From: Planctomycetota bacterium
GTDB lineage: Bacteria; Planctomycetota; UBA1135; UBA2386
Length of the DNA: 64,000 nt
Assembly: GCA_947444055.1 (NCBI GenBank)
Contig: CANEYR010000008.1
Coordinates: forward strand, 39,372 to 103,371
Direction of reading: 5' to 3'
Made by a program: the position numbers and the translations under genes. Every line of letters begins with the position of its first letter. Within the stretch, counting starts at the first letter, position 1. The notes beneath the pieces are model-generated. The model ran no database searches. It was not told where the DNA came from and was given only the letters and a program-made list of their open reading frames with translations. Shown here in pieces: positions 46,959-55,104 of this stretch.

Positions 46959-48110
46959 ATGCGCTCCAACTACCTCGTCTTTGGCCAACCCCTCATCGAG
47001 CAACCCGAAATCGACGAGGTCATTGGCTGCATGAAGAGTGCCTGGCTCGGCACCGGTCCCAAGGCCGCCGAGTTCGAACGGCGCCTCGCGGCCTACAAGA
47101 ACGTTCCCTACGCGGTCGGACTCAACTCGTGCACCGCCGGCCTGCACCTCGCTTGCGTCGTGCTCGGGTTGCAACCGGGCGACGAAGTGATCACGACACC
47201 GATGACCTTCTGCGCCACGGTCAACGCGATCGTGCATGCAGGCGCCACGCCGGTACTCGCCGACGTCGACCCGGTAACGATGAACATCGACCCGGTGCAG
47301 GTGAAGGCGAAGATCACGAAGCGGACCAAGGCGCTGCTGCCGGTGCACTTCGCCGGCCGTGCCTGCGACATGGACGCGCTGATGGCGATCGCCCGCCAGC
47401 ATGACCTCAAGGTCATTGAAGACTGCGCGCACGCGATCGAGACGGAGTACCACGGGCAGAAGGCCGGCGCGATCGGCGATCTCGGCTGCTTCTCGTTCTA
47501 CTCAACGAAGAACATCGTCACGGGCGAAGGCGGCATGGTGCTGACGCGCGATGAACGGCTCGCCAAGCGCACCAAGATGATGGGCCTGCATGGCATGTCG
47601 GCAGACGCGTGGAAGCGCTTCACCGACGATGGCTACAAGCACTACGACGTCGAAGAAATCGGCTTCAAGTACAACATGATGGACCTGCAGGCGGCGATCG
47701 GCCTGCACCAGATCACGCGCATCGAAGGCTATTGGCAACGCCGCCTGGTGATCTGGCAGCGCTACATGCGCGAGTTCGCGGACCTGCCGATTACCCTGCC
47801 AGCCCCGCTGCCGACCGACGAACGGCATGCGCTGCACCTGTTCATCCTGCAAATCGACGGCGCCCGCTGTGGCGTGACGCGCGACCAGATGCTGATGAAG
47901 ATGCACAAGCAGAACATCGGCACCGGCGTGCACTATCGATCGGTGCCGAGCTTGTCGGTCTACCGGCGCCGGTTTGGCTGGAAGCCTGAGGACTATCCCA
48001 ACGCGCAAGCGATCGGCGACCGCACCTTGTCGCTTCCGCACTCGGCCAAGCTGACCGACGACGATGTCACGGATGTCATTGCCGCGGTGCGCCAAGCGCT
48101 CGGGGCGTGA
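46959..48110 (+). CDS. DegT/DnrJ/EryC1/StrS-family aminotransferase
   Basis: PLP-dependent sugar aminotransferase, 383 residues. The Schiff-base lysine is Lys184 (SFYSTKNIVTGEGGM), with VIEDCAHAI, GDLGCFSFYS and HYDVEEIGFKYNMMDLQAAIG typical. Such enzymes aminate keto-sugars for lipopolysaccharide, O-antigen or glycan synthesis. Closest in pattern to the UDP-4-amino-4-deoxy-arabinose and perosamine-type synthases, but substrate is not assigned. ATG 46959 starts at the family N-terminus (YLVFGQPLIEQPEIDEV); the preceding 50 in-frame codons belong to the pgi promoter region. Confidence 0.92.
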   Translation: MRSNYLVFGQPLIEQPEIDEVIGCMKSAWLGTGPKAAEFERRLAAYKNVPYAVGLNSCTAGLHLACVVLGLQPGDEVITTPMTFCATVNAIVHAGATPVLADVDPVTMNIDPVQVKAKITKRTKALLPVHFAGRACDMDALMAIARQHDLKVIEDCAHAIETEYHGQKAGAIGDLGCFSFYSTKNIVTGEGGMVLTRDERLAKRTKMMGLHGMSADAWKRFTDDGYKHYDVEEIGFKYNMMDLQAAIGLHQITRIEGYWQRRLVIWQRYMREFADLPITLPAPLPTDERHALHLFILQIDGARCGVTRDQMLMKMHKQNIGTGVHYRSVPSLSVYRRRFGWKPEDYPNAQAIGDRTLSLPHSAKLTDDDVTDVIAAVRQALGA

Positions 48111-48152
48111 TCGGGGGACCGGCGCCGCTAACGCTCGTCGCGAGGCGCGCGC

Positions 48153-49421
48153 CTAGCCTTCACTAATGCGTTCGATGTCCGCGCCGATGCACTGCAGCTT
48201 CTCTTCGATCCTCTCGTAGCCACGATCGATGTGGTAGACGCGGCGCACATCGGTGGCGCCGCGCGCCGCCAAGCCAGCCAGCACGAGACTGGCAGAAGCC
48301 CGCAGATCGCTCGCCATCACCGGCGCCCCGCGCAGTTCTTCGGTGCCTTCGATGATCGCACTCGCACCCTCGCGGCGAATGCGCGCGCCAAGGCGCTGCA
48401 ACTCCGCGGCGTGAATGAAGCGCTCGGGGTAGATCTTCTCGGTGATGACCGAGACGCCGTCCGCGCGCGTCATCAGCGCCATGAACTGCGCCTGCAGATC
48501 GGTTGGGAACCCGGGATACGCCATTGTCGTAACGTCGCAGGCCCGCAGCCGCGCGGCGGCGATCGGCACGTTGCGGATGAAGTCGCGGCCAAGCTCGAGG
48601 GTCGCACCCGCGGCGCGCAGACGATCGACCACCGCCAGCATGTGCATCGGGTTGCAGTTCTGCACCACGACGTCGCTGTTCATCATGACCGCACCGCACA
48701 GGAAGGTCCCGGCTTCGATGCGGTCAGGGATCATCTGCCACTCGCAGCCATGCAGCGTGTCGACCCCTTCGATCACCAGCAGGTGGCTGCCGATCCCGGA
48801 AATGCGCGCGCCGCACTTGTTCAGGAAGTGACACAGGTCCTCGATCTCCGGCTCCATCGCTGCCGATTCGAGGTAGGTGATGCCGGTGCCGAGCGTGGCC
48901 GCCATCAGCACGTTCGCGGTGCCGAGCACCGTCGAGCCCATGTTGCCGCCGAGGAACACCACCCCACCACTGGGTCGCCCACTGAGGGTCACGTAGCCGT
49001 CGATGTGTTCGATCGTGCCGCCAAGACCGGCCAAGCCCTTCAAGTGCAGGTCGACCGGACGGTGACCAAACACACAACCGCCGGGGTAACTGACGCGGGC
49101 GACGCCGCGGCGCGCCCACAGCGGCCCGAGCACCACGAAGCTGGCTCGCATGGTGCGCACCAAGTCGTAGGGGGCGGTGTAAACCGTCTTGTCCTTGGCT
49201 TCGAGTTCGAGCGTGTCGCCCGACCAATGGTGCACGACGCCGAGCTTGCCGAGGATGCGGAGCAAGTTCTCGACGTCCGTCAGCCGCGGCATGTTGCGCA
49301 GCACGATCGGGCCATCGACAAGCAACGCGGCAGCCAAGATGGGCAGCGCGCCATTCTTGCTACCTGAAACACGAACGGTGCCGCGCAGACCGCGGCCACC
49401 CCGGATGCGAATTCGATCCAA
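48153..49421 (-). CDS. murA: UDP-N-acetylglucosamine 1-carboxyvinyltransferase MurA
   Basis: First committed step of peptidoglycan synthesis. The 422-residue protein has the catalytic Cys115 (YPGGCVFGHRPVDLHL, the fosfomycin target) and Lys22/Asn23 (SGSKNGALPILAA). The start is TTG 49421, deduced because the family begins MDxIxIRGG; no ATG fits. GAGG lies ~13 bases before it. It shows that this organism keeps a peptidoglycan step, which has been debated for planctomycetes. Convergent with the aminotransferase gene. Confidence 0.96.
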   Translation of the reverse strand: MDRIRIRGGRGLRGTVRVSGSKNGALPILAAALLVDGPIVLRNMPRLTDVENLLRILGKLGVVHHWSGDTLELEAKDKTVYTAPYDLVRTMRASFVVLGPLWARRGVARVSYPGGCVFGHRPVDLHLKGLAGLGGTIEHIDGYVTLSGRPSGGVVFLGGNMGSTVLGTANVLMAATLGTGITYLESAAMEPEIEDLCHFLNKCGARISGIGSHLLVIEGVDTLHGCEWQMIPDRIEAGTFLCGAVMMNSDVVVQNCNPMHMLAVVDRLRAAGATLELGRDFIRNVPIAAARLRACDVTTMAYPGFPTDLQAQFMALMTRADGVSVITEKIYPERFIHAAELQRLGARIRREGASAIIEGTEELRGAPVMASDLRASASLVLAGLAARGATDVRRVYHIDRGYERIEEKLQCIGADIERISEG

Positions 49422-49544
49422 GGAGCCCCCTCAGGCCATGGATGGACAGGAGCTCTCGAACTGAGGCAACCCACCGCCCACCAACAAACAAAACGAACGG
49501 GACGAGCTGGTCGCAATCGCGCGGCATGACCACCCGCACACTCT

Positions 49545-49562
49545 TGTGGATGACTTTCCACA
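49545..49562. promoter_or_regulatory. 18-base dyad TGTGGA-N6-TCCACA upstream of murA
   Basis: TGTGGA and TCCACA form a perfect inverted repeat with a 6-base spacer, 124 bases upstream of the murA start. A 10-base palindrome TGACCGGTCA lies at 49579-49588. The half-sites resemble DnaA-box cores (TCCACA), but the symmetry suits a dimeric regulator equally well. Binding is inferred only. Confidence 0.35.
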
Positions 49563-49685
49563 GCGAGCCGGACGGGCCTGACCGGTCAAAACACGTAACC
49601 GCAACAGCACAAGCACTCTTAGCGAGCGTGCGGGCGGGCGCAAGCTTGGGCCGAGGAGTTTTTCACAATCGCCCTGCACGCGGCT

Positions 49686-50570
49686 TCACTCGCGGCTTTC
49701 GGAGCCGTGCGGCGCGTCACTCAAGTGCTCTTCGAGGTCGACCACCACGCGCTCAAACGTCATCGTCGGCGAGAAGCGCACAACCCGTTCGCCGCCGCGA
49801 TCGAGCACCAAGACGCGCCCCGTGCGATCCTCAGTCAGTGCAATCGGGTCGAAGCAGTGCTCGCGCACGTCGTCGGGCAAGGCCCGCGGCGCGCCGTCGG
49901 CGCCGAGCGCCCGCAGACCCGCCTCGTCACCACGATCGATGAACAGGTAGCCGCCGGCCACCTGCCGCATGACGGCGATCGGTCGCGACACGCTCTTCCC
50001 CGGCGAACACTGCAACTCACTTAGGAAGGTGCCGTCGCCGCGAAACCGCTGGATGGTACCGCGCAGGGTGTCGGCCACCAGCAGCCCGTCCGCCTCAGCC
50101 CACAGGCCGCGCGGCGCCCCAAACTTCGCCTCAGCATCGCCGCGCGAGGCCAGCGGCCGCAGCCACGTTCCTCGGCGTGTGAAGCGTTGCACGGCGCGCC
50201 GCCGCGGCTGCTCCCCACCTGCCACGTAGATCACGTCCCCGCGCCAGGCGACGGCCTGCGGGCGATCGAGCACGCCCGAGCGATCGCGCGCCGCATCGCC
50301 GGAAGCAGGCACCGCCTCGCCGAAGTTGCCGAGGTGACGACCGAAGGGGTTGAAGTGGCAGACGCGGTTGTTGTGCGGGTCGGCGACGAACAGGTGGTAG
50401 TGCTCGTCCATGGCGACACCCGCGGCATCCGAATAGCCTGTGGGCCCAACCGGCAACACCCACGTCGACACCCGCTGCTGGGCTTCGAGATCAAACAGGA
50501 ACACATGGCCTCGCGCCGCGGACCACGTCACTGTCAGCAAGTTGCCGCGCACTGCGATGCCGCCAGCCAT
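49686..50570 (-). CDS. NHL-repeat propeller protein
   Basis: A 294-residue protein without a clear signal peptide. It has NHL-type blades: GVAMDEHYHLFVADPHNNRVCHFNPFGRHLGNFG, AVAWRGDVIYVAGGEQPRRRAVQRF, GLWAEADGLLVADTLRGTIQRFRGDGTFL, and GRVLVLDRGGERVVRFS. This predicts a six-bladed propeller for protein, RNA or ligand binding. ATG 50570 is chosen because a GCTAGCAT box lies 6 bases upstream of it. Confidence 0.75.
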   Translation of the reverse strand: MAGGIAVRGNLLTVTWSAARGHVFLFDLEAQQRVSTWVLPVGPTGYSDAAGVAMDEHYHLFVADPHNNRVCHFNPFGRHLGNFGEAVPASGDAARDRSGVLDRPQAVAWRGDVIYVAGGEQPRRRAVQRFTRRGTWLRPLASRGDAEAKFGAPRGLWAEADGLLVADTLRGTIQRFRGDGTFLSELQCSPGKSVSRPIAVMRQVAGGYLFIDRGDEAGLRALGADGAPRALPDDVREHCFDPIALTEDRTGRVLVLDRGGERVVRFSPTMTFERVVVDLEEHLSDAPHGSESRE

Positions 50571-50576
50571 CGGCGC

Positions 50577-50584
50577 ATGCTAGC
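50577..50584 (-). promoter_or_regulatory. Candidate -10 box (GCTAGCAT on minus strand), 6 bases before the NHL start
   Basis: Plus ATGCTAGC at 50577-50584 reads GCTAGCAT on the minus strand, ending 6 bases before ATG 50570. Its ATG on the plus strand is also the assigned start of the divergent lipoprotein, so one sequence may serve both genes. Confidence 0.45.
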
Positions 50585-50972
50585 CAGATCACTCGCTCGA
50601 ACGGCACGCGGTGACGGCATCGGCTCGCGGCTGCTGCTGTGCATGGCGCTGACGGCGTGCTCGACGCTGCCAACCGCCGCATTTCCCAAGTATCTCGACC
50701 ATCACGTCGCCGCCGAGTTCGTCGTCGGCAGCGGTGGCGTGCTCGAACTGCCGAGCAGCACCGCGCAGTTGCTCGTTGTTGAACTGGCTTGCTCGCCAAC
50801 GCCGTTGGCCGAGCGCTTCCTGGCGACGCGGCGGCAGTTTCTCTTTGCGCCGGACAGCCAGGTCACCGTGCGCTCGCGCTTTCGCACCTACGCGCCCGAC
50901 GGTTCGGTGCCAGCCACGGCGGCGGCTGTGTTCGTTGGCGCCAAGAGCCTGCGCTTGCTGGAGGCGCCGTGA
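50577..50972 (+). CDS. Hypothetical lipoprotein
   Basis: A 131-residue protein with lipobox ALTAC (Cys28) after a basic N-terminus (LARSLARTARGDG). The mature part is short and beta-rich (EFVVGSGGVLELPSSTAQLLVVELAC), with no family recognised. The start is uncertain: ATG 50577 lies inside the NHL promoter, and the next in-frame ATG would leave too short a signal. The two genes are divergent with 6 bases between start codons. Confidence 0.6.
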   Translation: MLARSLARTARGDGIGSRLLLCMALTACSTLPTAAFPKYLDHHVAAEFVVGSGGVLELPSSTAQLLVVELACSPTPLAERFLATRRQFLFAPDSQVTVRSRFRTYAPDGSVPATAAAVFVGAKSLRLLEAP

Positions 50973-51006
50973 CCGCCTGCGCCCGGTGGCAGGGCAAAGG
51001 CACCGC

Positions 51007-51014
51007 GCTACAGT
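51007..51014 (+). promoter_or_regulatory. Candidate -10 box (GCTACAGT), 8 bases before the cytochrome-like lipoprotein
   Basis: GCTACAGT ends 8 bases before ATG 51023 in a 50-base gap after the preceding lipoprotein. A separate promoter for the cytochrome-galT pair is implied. Confidence 0.4.
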
Positions 51015-51022
51015 CGCCGTCG

Positions 51023-51442
51023 ATGCGCATTCGCTGGTTGCTAGTCGCGTTCCTCGTCGCTGCGTGCAGCACCACGGCCTTGCAGGAGAGCAAGCCGGTG
51101 GCGGTGCCGACCTGGAACGACCGCATGCTCGAACTCGACGAGCATTGCCAAGCGTTGAAGAAGGCGCTGCTCAGGCAGCCGCAGGGCAACTTGGTGACCG
51201 CCGCGGCAACCGCGCGGCAGGCCGCGTCGATCTTGCACGATGGCTACGGCATTCACGAAGACCGCACGGTGCCAGGGTTTGCTCGCTTCGCGCACGCCGC
51301 GGAGTCCTGGCTCATCGGCGTCGCGCTCGAAGCCCGGCAGGCACACGGGGAGCTGGCGGCGGAGCAGTTTCAAGCAGGGTTCGCGCGGCATTGCAGCGCC
51401 TGCCACGATGCGGTGGACGCGGCCAAGAAGAAGAAGCCATGA
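51023..51442 (+). CDS. Cytochrome c-prime-like haem lipoprotein
   Basis: A 139-residue lipoprotein (lipobox FLVAAC, Cys15). The helical mature part ends with a single haem motif CSACH at residues 124-128 near the C-terminus. A helical bundle with a C-terminal CxxCH matches the cytochrome c-prime arrangement. Expected role: periplasmic electron transfer or NO binding. It overlaps galT by 4 bases (ATGA), an unexpected partner. Confidence 0.75.
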   Translation: MRIRWLLVAFLVAACSTTALQESKPVAVPTWNDRMLELDEHCQALKKALLRQPQGNLVTAAATARQAASILHDGYGIHEDRTVPGFARFAHAAESWLIGVALEARQAHGELAAEQFQAGFARHCSACHDAVDAAKKKKP

Positions 51443-52356
51443 GCAGCGGGCCAGATTCACAACCGCGCACGGTGATCGATCCGACCACCGGCAGGCCGAT
51501 CCTGATGGCGCCGCAGCGACAGCAGCGGCCGATGCACACGGGTCCGCAGGCGAAGGCCAGTGACTGTCCTTTCTGCCAAGGCAATGAGGCCGAGACGCCG
51601 CCCGAGACGGCAGCGGTGCGCAGCGTGGCCTCGCCGGCCAATGGACCCGGTTGGTCGGTGCGCGCGTTCCCCAACAAGTACCCAGCCAACGCGCACCACG
51701 AAGTGCTGGCCGAAGGCCAAGCGCACCGCGAACACCCCGCCGAGCTCGATGCCGCCACCTGGCGCCAATGCGTTGGTCTGTGGCAGCGCCGGGTGGCTGC
51801 CATCGAGGCGCGACCAGGCGTGCGCTGCGCCTACCTGTTCAAGAACGTGGGTTCACTCGCCGGGGCATCGATCGCGCACAACCACAGCCAGATCCTCGGA
51901 CTGCCAGAGCTACCGCCGCGGTTGGCGCTCGAGCAAACGACCGCGAGCGCGCTGGCTCGCTGTCCCTGGTGCACTTCGATCGCCGGTGCCGAGCGGGACC
52001 AGCGGATCGTGTATGCGGCCGCGCGCCACGTCGTGCTGTGCCCCGATCCGCCGAAGCTGCCGTACGAAACCTGGCTGTTGCCGACACGCTGCGACGACGA
52101 CTTCTTGACGACGGACTTGGATTCGCTGAGCGAAGCGTTGCTGGCGCTGTTCGTCGCGGTCGACGGCAGTTTGAAGCGACCGTCGTTCAACCTGTGGCTG
52201 CACCGCATTCCCGGCGCGCCCTTCCACTGGCACTTCGAATTGCAGCCGCGCACCGGCCAGATGGCGGGGCTCGAACTCGGTGGTGACATGTACATCAATT
52301 CGCTGCCAGCGGCGGCGGCGGCGGCCAAGTTGCGCACGGGACTCACGGCCCGTTAG
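51439..52356 (+). CDS. galT: Galactose-1-phosphate uridylyltransferase
   Basis: HIT-superfamily enzyme of the Leloir pathway, 305 residues. It has the nucleophile motif AHNHSQI (His-x-His-x-Gln), two zinc-type cysteine pairs (CPFC and CPWC), and the C-terminal half FNLWLHRIPGAPFHWHFELQPR. WSVRAFPNKYPA is a GalT signature. It transfers UMP between UDP-glucose and galactose-1-phosphate. It is somewhat shorter than E. coli GalT, closer to the compact forms that may use other hexose-1-phosphates. Its stop and that of the convergent gene are 3 bases apart. Confidence 0.88.
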   Translation: MSSGPDSQPRTVIDPTTGRPILMAPQRQQRPMHTGPQAKASDCPFCQGNEAETPPETAAVRSVASPANGPGWSVRAFPNKYPANAHHEVLAEGQAHREHPAELDAATWRQCVGLWQRRVAAIEARPGVRCAYLFKNVGSLAGASIAHNHSQILGLPELPPRLALEQTTASALARCPWCTSIAGAERDQRIVYAAARHVVLCPDPPKLPYETWLLPTRCDDDFLTTDLDSLSEALLALFVAVDGSLKRPSFNLWLHRIPGAPFHWHFELQPRTGQMAGLELGGDMYINSLPAAAAAAKLRTGLTAR

Positions 52357-52359
52357 ACC

Positions 52360-54549
52360 CTACGGCGGCAGCACGAGCACGAGTGGCGGCGCGCCCGCCG
52401 ACACCTCCGCACTCACCAGAGCGGTGGTGATCGCGGCGGGTCCATTGCCGTCCGCACGCGCAGCCACGACGTAGACCCGCAGCGGTATGCCGACCGGCAA
52501 CGCGAAGGAGAACTGCGCATTCTCGCCAATCGCGCTGCACTCGAGCTGCCGCTGCCCATCGTGCACGACCACGAAGCGGCCGCTGGCGGCCGACTCGTCG
52601 GCGTTGCGCACGCTGCCCTGAATGGTGCCGAGCACGATCAGTTCACACTGCAGTGCTTGCGTGCCAGCGGGCACGTGCGCGAACTCGCGCGAGGCGAACG
52701 ACCGCCCGACCGCGCGATCGACGTCCGACGCGTACGGATAGACGGTGACCTTGTAGTTGCCTGGCAGCAGGCCCGCGGCGCGGAACGTTCCATCCGCCGC
52801 GCATTCGACGTCGCCGCTGGTGGCCTGCCCGTCTTCGGGATCGATCGAGCAATAACACTTCGGCACGGCGGCCCCGTCGTTGCGCACGACGCGACCGGTC
52901 AGCGGGAAGCCGCGGAACATCACCAGACGCACGTCGGCAACCTCGGCACTGGCGGCGACCGACGTGCGAACCTCGGTGTGCTTGTGGCTGTCAAACTTGG
53001 CAGCGCGCACGACGTAGTCCCCCGCCGCCACGTCCGCGAAATGGAATCGCCCCGCCTCGTCGGTGCGCGCTCGTCGCGTCGCGGCGTAGCCATCCAGCAC
53101 ACGGGGCTCTGGGGCTGGCGGCGCGGTGAGCAGCCGCCAGCGATCGCGGTTGTGACCGACGAGTTCGACCTCATACCCACCGATCGGTGCCTCGCGCTCG
53201 TCGACCACCACACCCGCCACGGACGCCGCCGGCTGCAGGCGCACTTCGCCGACATCGACCACGGTGGCTGCCGCCGAACGCGCGGGGCAGGCGTAGATCG
53301 CAGTCGCCAGGCCAGCTCGCGCGAACACCAATTCGTGCTGCATGTCGGGACGCAGCGATGGCAACAGGAAGCGACCATCGCTGCCGGTCGTTTGGCTGCG
53401 CCAATCGGAACGGAACCAATTGTGGTCGCCACCGTAGTCGGCGGCCGCCGCCGCCACGTAGACACCAGCCAACGGTGCACCGCCCGCGTCGACGACCACA
53501 CCGCCGATCGCGTACCCGCGCTGCAGGACGAATTCGACCTCGCGGGCGACGTCATCAAGCGTGGTGCCAGCACCGCGCACAATCTTCTCGCTCGGCGCAT
53601 AGCCGGTGGCGGCCACGCGCAGCGATAGGTTGTGCAACGGCGCGAACCCCACCAACGTGAACCCACCGGCCGCATCGGTGCGCACGGTGCGCCCGACGAG
53701 ACCTTCGCCGACTTCGGCGTCCACAATGCCCTGCCGGGTGTCGGCATCGAGCACACGTCCACGAATGGTGATGCCGGCCAGCAGCACCACATCGAGCACG
53801 GTCACCGCGGAAGGGTGCAGCACCACGTCCGCATCGCGTGGCGCGGCGAGCCTGGTGGGCTGGACATCGACCTGCGCCGCACCGGGCGGCAACCCATCGA
53901 TGCGGTACGTCCCGCGAGCATCGGTGACTGCTTCGCCGATGCCCACGCGAACAAGACCACTGGAGATCGTCACGATCATGCTGGTCCCGGGCACCGTCAG
54001 GCCCTGTTCGTCGCGCACGACGCCCGCCAGCGTGGCGCCAAAGCCCAGGCGAAAGTCGACGGTCGAACCTGCTTGGCAGCCATCGCGGAACGCCGGCGCG
54101 AAGCCCGCGGCGCGCACACGAAGCAAATGGTGGCGTCCAGCCGGCAGTGCTAGTGCGTAGTGCCCATCCCCATCGCAAGTCGCGGTGGCGACGACCGCCC
54201 GCGCGCGGCGTCGCTCGGCATCGAGGAAGCAGTACTCATCGACGCCCGAACTCTCCGCCGTGACGGTGGCACCCGCGCACGGCGTGCCGTTCGGCGCCGA
54301 CACCGTGCCTTGCAAGGGCGGCACAACGCCAAGGCCGATCGGGCTGGCCGCTCGCCGCGCGGCCGCTGGATCGTTGCCCGTGGTCGTTGGTAACGCTGCC
54401 TGCGACGTCACTGTGCCATGGGCGCTGACGGGGACCTGCGGAGCGAAGGGTGCCTCTGGTAGCGGTGCCGACAACGAAGGCCAAATCACGAACAGGCCGA
54501 TGGCGACGACCGCGATCCACACCGTGAACAGGACAGCCCGCTTGCGCAT
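52360..54549 (-). CDS. Membrane-anchored carboxypeptidase-regulatory-repeat protein
   Basis: A 729-residue protein with one N-terminal membrane segment (VLFTVWIAVVAIGLFVIWP). It then has about seven carboxypeptidase-regulatory-like (transthyretin-fold) repeats, for example GTVSAPNGTPCAGATVTAE, GVVRDEQGLTVPG, IRGRVLDADTRQGIVDAEV, IGGVVVDAGGAPLAGVYV, AGVVVDEREAPIGGYEV and TGRVVRNDGAAVP. Each begins with GxVxDxxG and includes a DGxFxL-type turn. No catalytic domain is seen, so it is probably a surface or adhesion-type scaffold. GAGG 6 bases before ATG 54549 is a good ribosome site. Confidence 0.82.
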   Translation of the reverse strand: MRKRAVLFTVWIAVVAIGLFVIWPSLSAPLPEAPFAPQVPVSAHGTVTSQAALPTTTGNDPAAARRAASPIGLGVVPPLQGTVSAPNGTPCAGATVTAESSGVDEYCFLDAERRRARAVVATATCDGDGHYALALPAGRHHLLRVRAAGFAPAFRDGCQAGSTVDFRLGFGATLAGVVRDEQGLTVPGTSMIVTISSGLVRVGIGEAVTDARGTYRIDGLPPGAAQVDVQPTRLAAPRDADVVLHPSAVTVLDVVLLAGITIRGRVLDADTRQGIVDAEVGEGLVGRTVRTDAAGGFTLVGFAPLHNLSLRVAATGYAPSEKIVRGAGTTLDDVAREVEFVLQRGYAIGGVVVDAGGAPLAGVYVAAAAADYGGDHNWFRSDWRSQTTGSDGRFLLPSLRPDMQHELVFARAGLATAIYACPARSAAATVVDVGEVRLQPAASVAGVVVDEREAPIGGYEVELVGHNRDRWRLLTAPPAPEPRVLDGYAATRRARTDEAGRFHFADVAAGDYVVRAAKFDSHKHTEVRTSVAASAEVADVRLVMFRGFPLTGRVVRNDGAAVPKCYCSIDPEDGQATSGDVECAADGTFRAAGLLPGNYKVTVYPYASDVDRAVGRSFASREFAHVPAGTQALQCELIVLGTIQGSVRNADESAASGRFVVVHDGQRQLECSAIGENAQFSFALPVGIPLRVYVVAARADGNGPAAITTALVSAEVSAGAPPLVLVLPP

Positions 54550-54602
54550 ACCGAACCTCGACGCCCGCAGCGTTCGCTTGGTAACCGATGCAGCAACCCG
54601 CC

Positions 54603-55097
54603 TCAGGTCGACGCCGCCCCAGCCACGGCGGCAGGCATCTCGACCGGCGTGAAGAAGACCAACCGATAGCCATCGAGGTCGGTCACGTGCACGTCGCGGA
54701 TGCCATAGAACTGCGTCTTGACCGGCAGCATCGGCTTGATGCGGTTCTTCTTCAGCTTGCGGGCGAAGGCGTCGACGTTGTCGACCTTGACGTAGTAACT
54801 GACGCCAACGCCCAGCGCCCCGCGGGCGATGGCGCGCGCGTCCTGCTTCAACACGTCGATCTCTTCTTGGCTCATACCGAACTGCTTCGCTTCTTGCAGC
54901 GACGGCAGTTCGCCGAGCATCACCGCTTGGCCGCCGAGCACGAGGGCTGCCCACACCGGCTTCTCCGGCGGGAACGACTCGGTCATCTTGAAGCCGAGCT
55001 TCTCTTCGTAGAAGCGCACGGCGCGCGGCACGCTCGCGACGGTGAGGTGGATCGCGTTGGGGTGCCGTTGCTTCGACTTCTTCTTGGACTTGGCCAT
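54603..55097 (-). CDS. VOC superfamily protein
   Basis: A 164-residue vicinal-oxygen-chelate protein with a Lys-rich N-terminus (KSKKKSKQRHP). Motifs are NAIHLTVASVPRAVRFYEEKLGFKM and IRDVHVTDLDGYRLVFFTPV. It resembles the VOC protein at 44721-45200 in its basic start and fold. It begins 7 bases after the amino acid permease stop, so the two are probably cotranscribed. Substrate unknown. Confidence 0.84.
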   Translation of the reverse strand: MAKSKKKSKQRHPNAIHLTVASVPRAVRFYEEKLGFKMTESFPPEKPVWAALVLGGQAVMLGELPSLQEAKQFGMSQEEIDVLKQDARAIARGALGVGVSYYVKVDNVDAFARKLKKNRIKPMLPVKTQFYGIRDVHVTDLDGYRLVFFTPVEMPAAVAGAAST

Positions 55098-55104
55098 GTC
55101 GTTC

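Noticed and set aside
49422..49685. Chromosome replication origin near murA
   Set aside because: The two DnaA-like half-sites form a dyad, there is no cluster of boxes, and neither dnaA nor dnaN is in the window.
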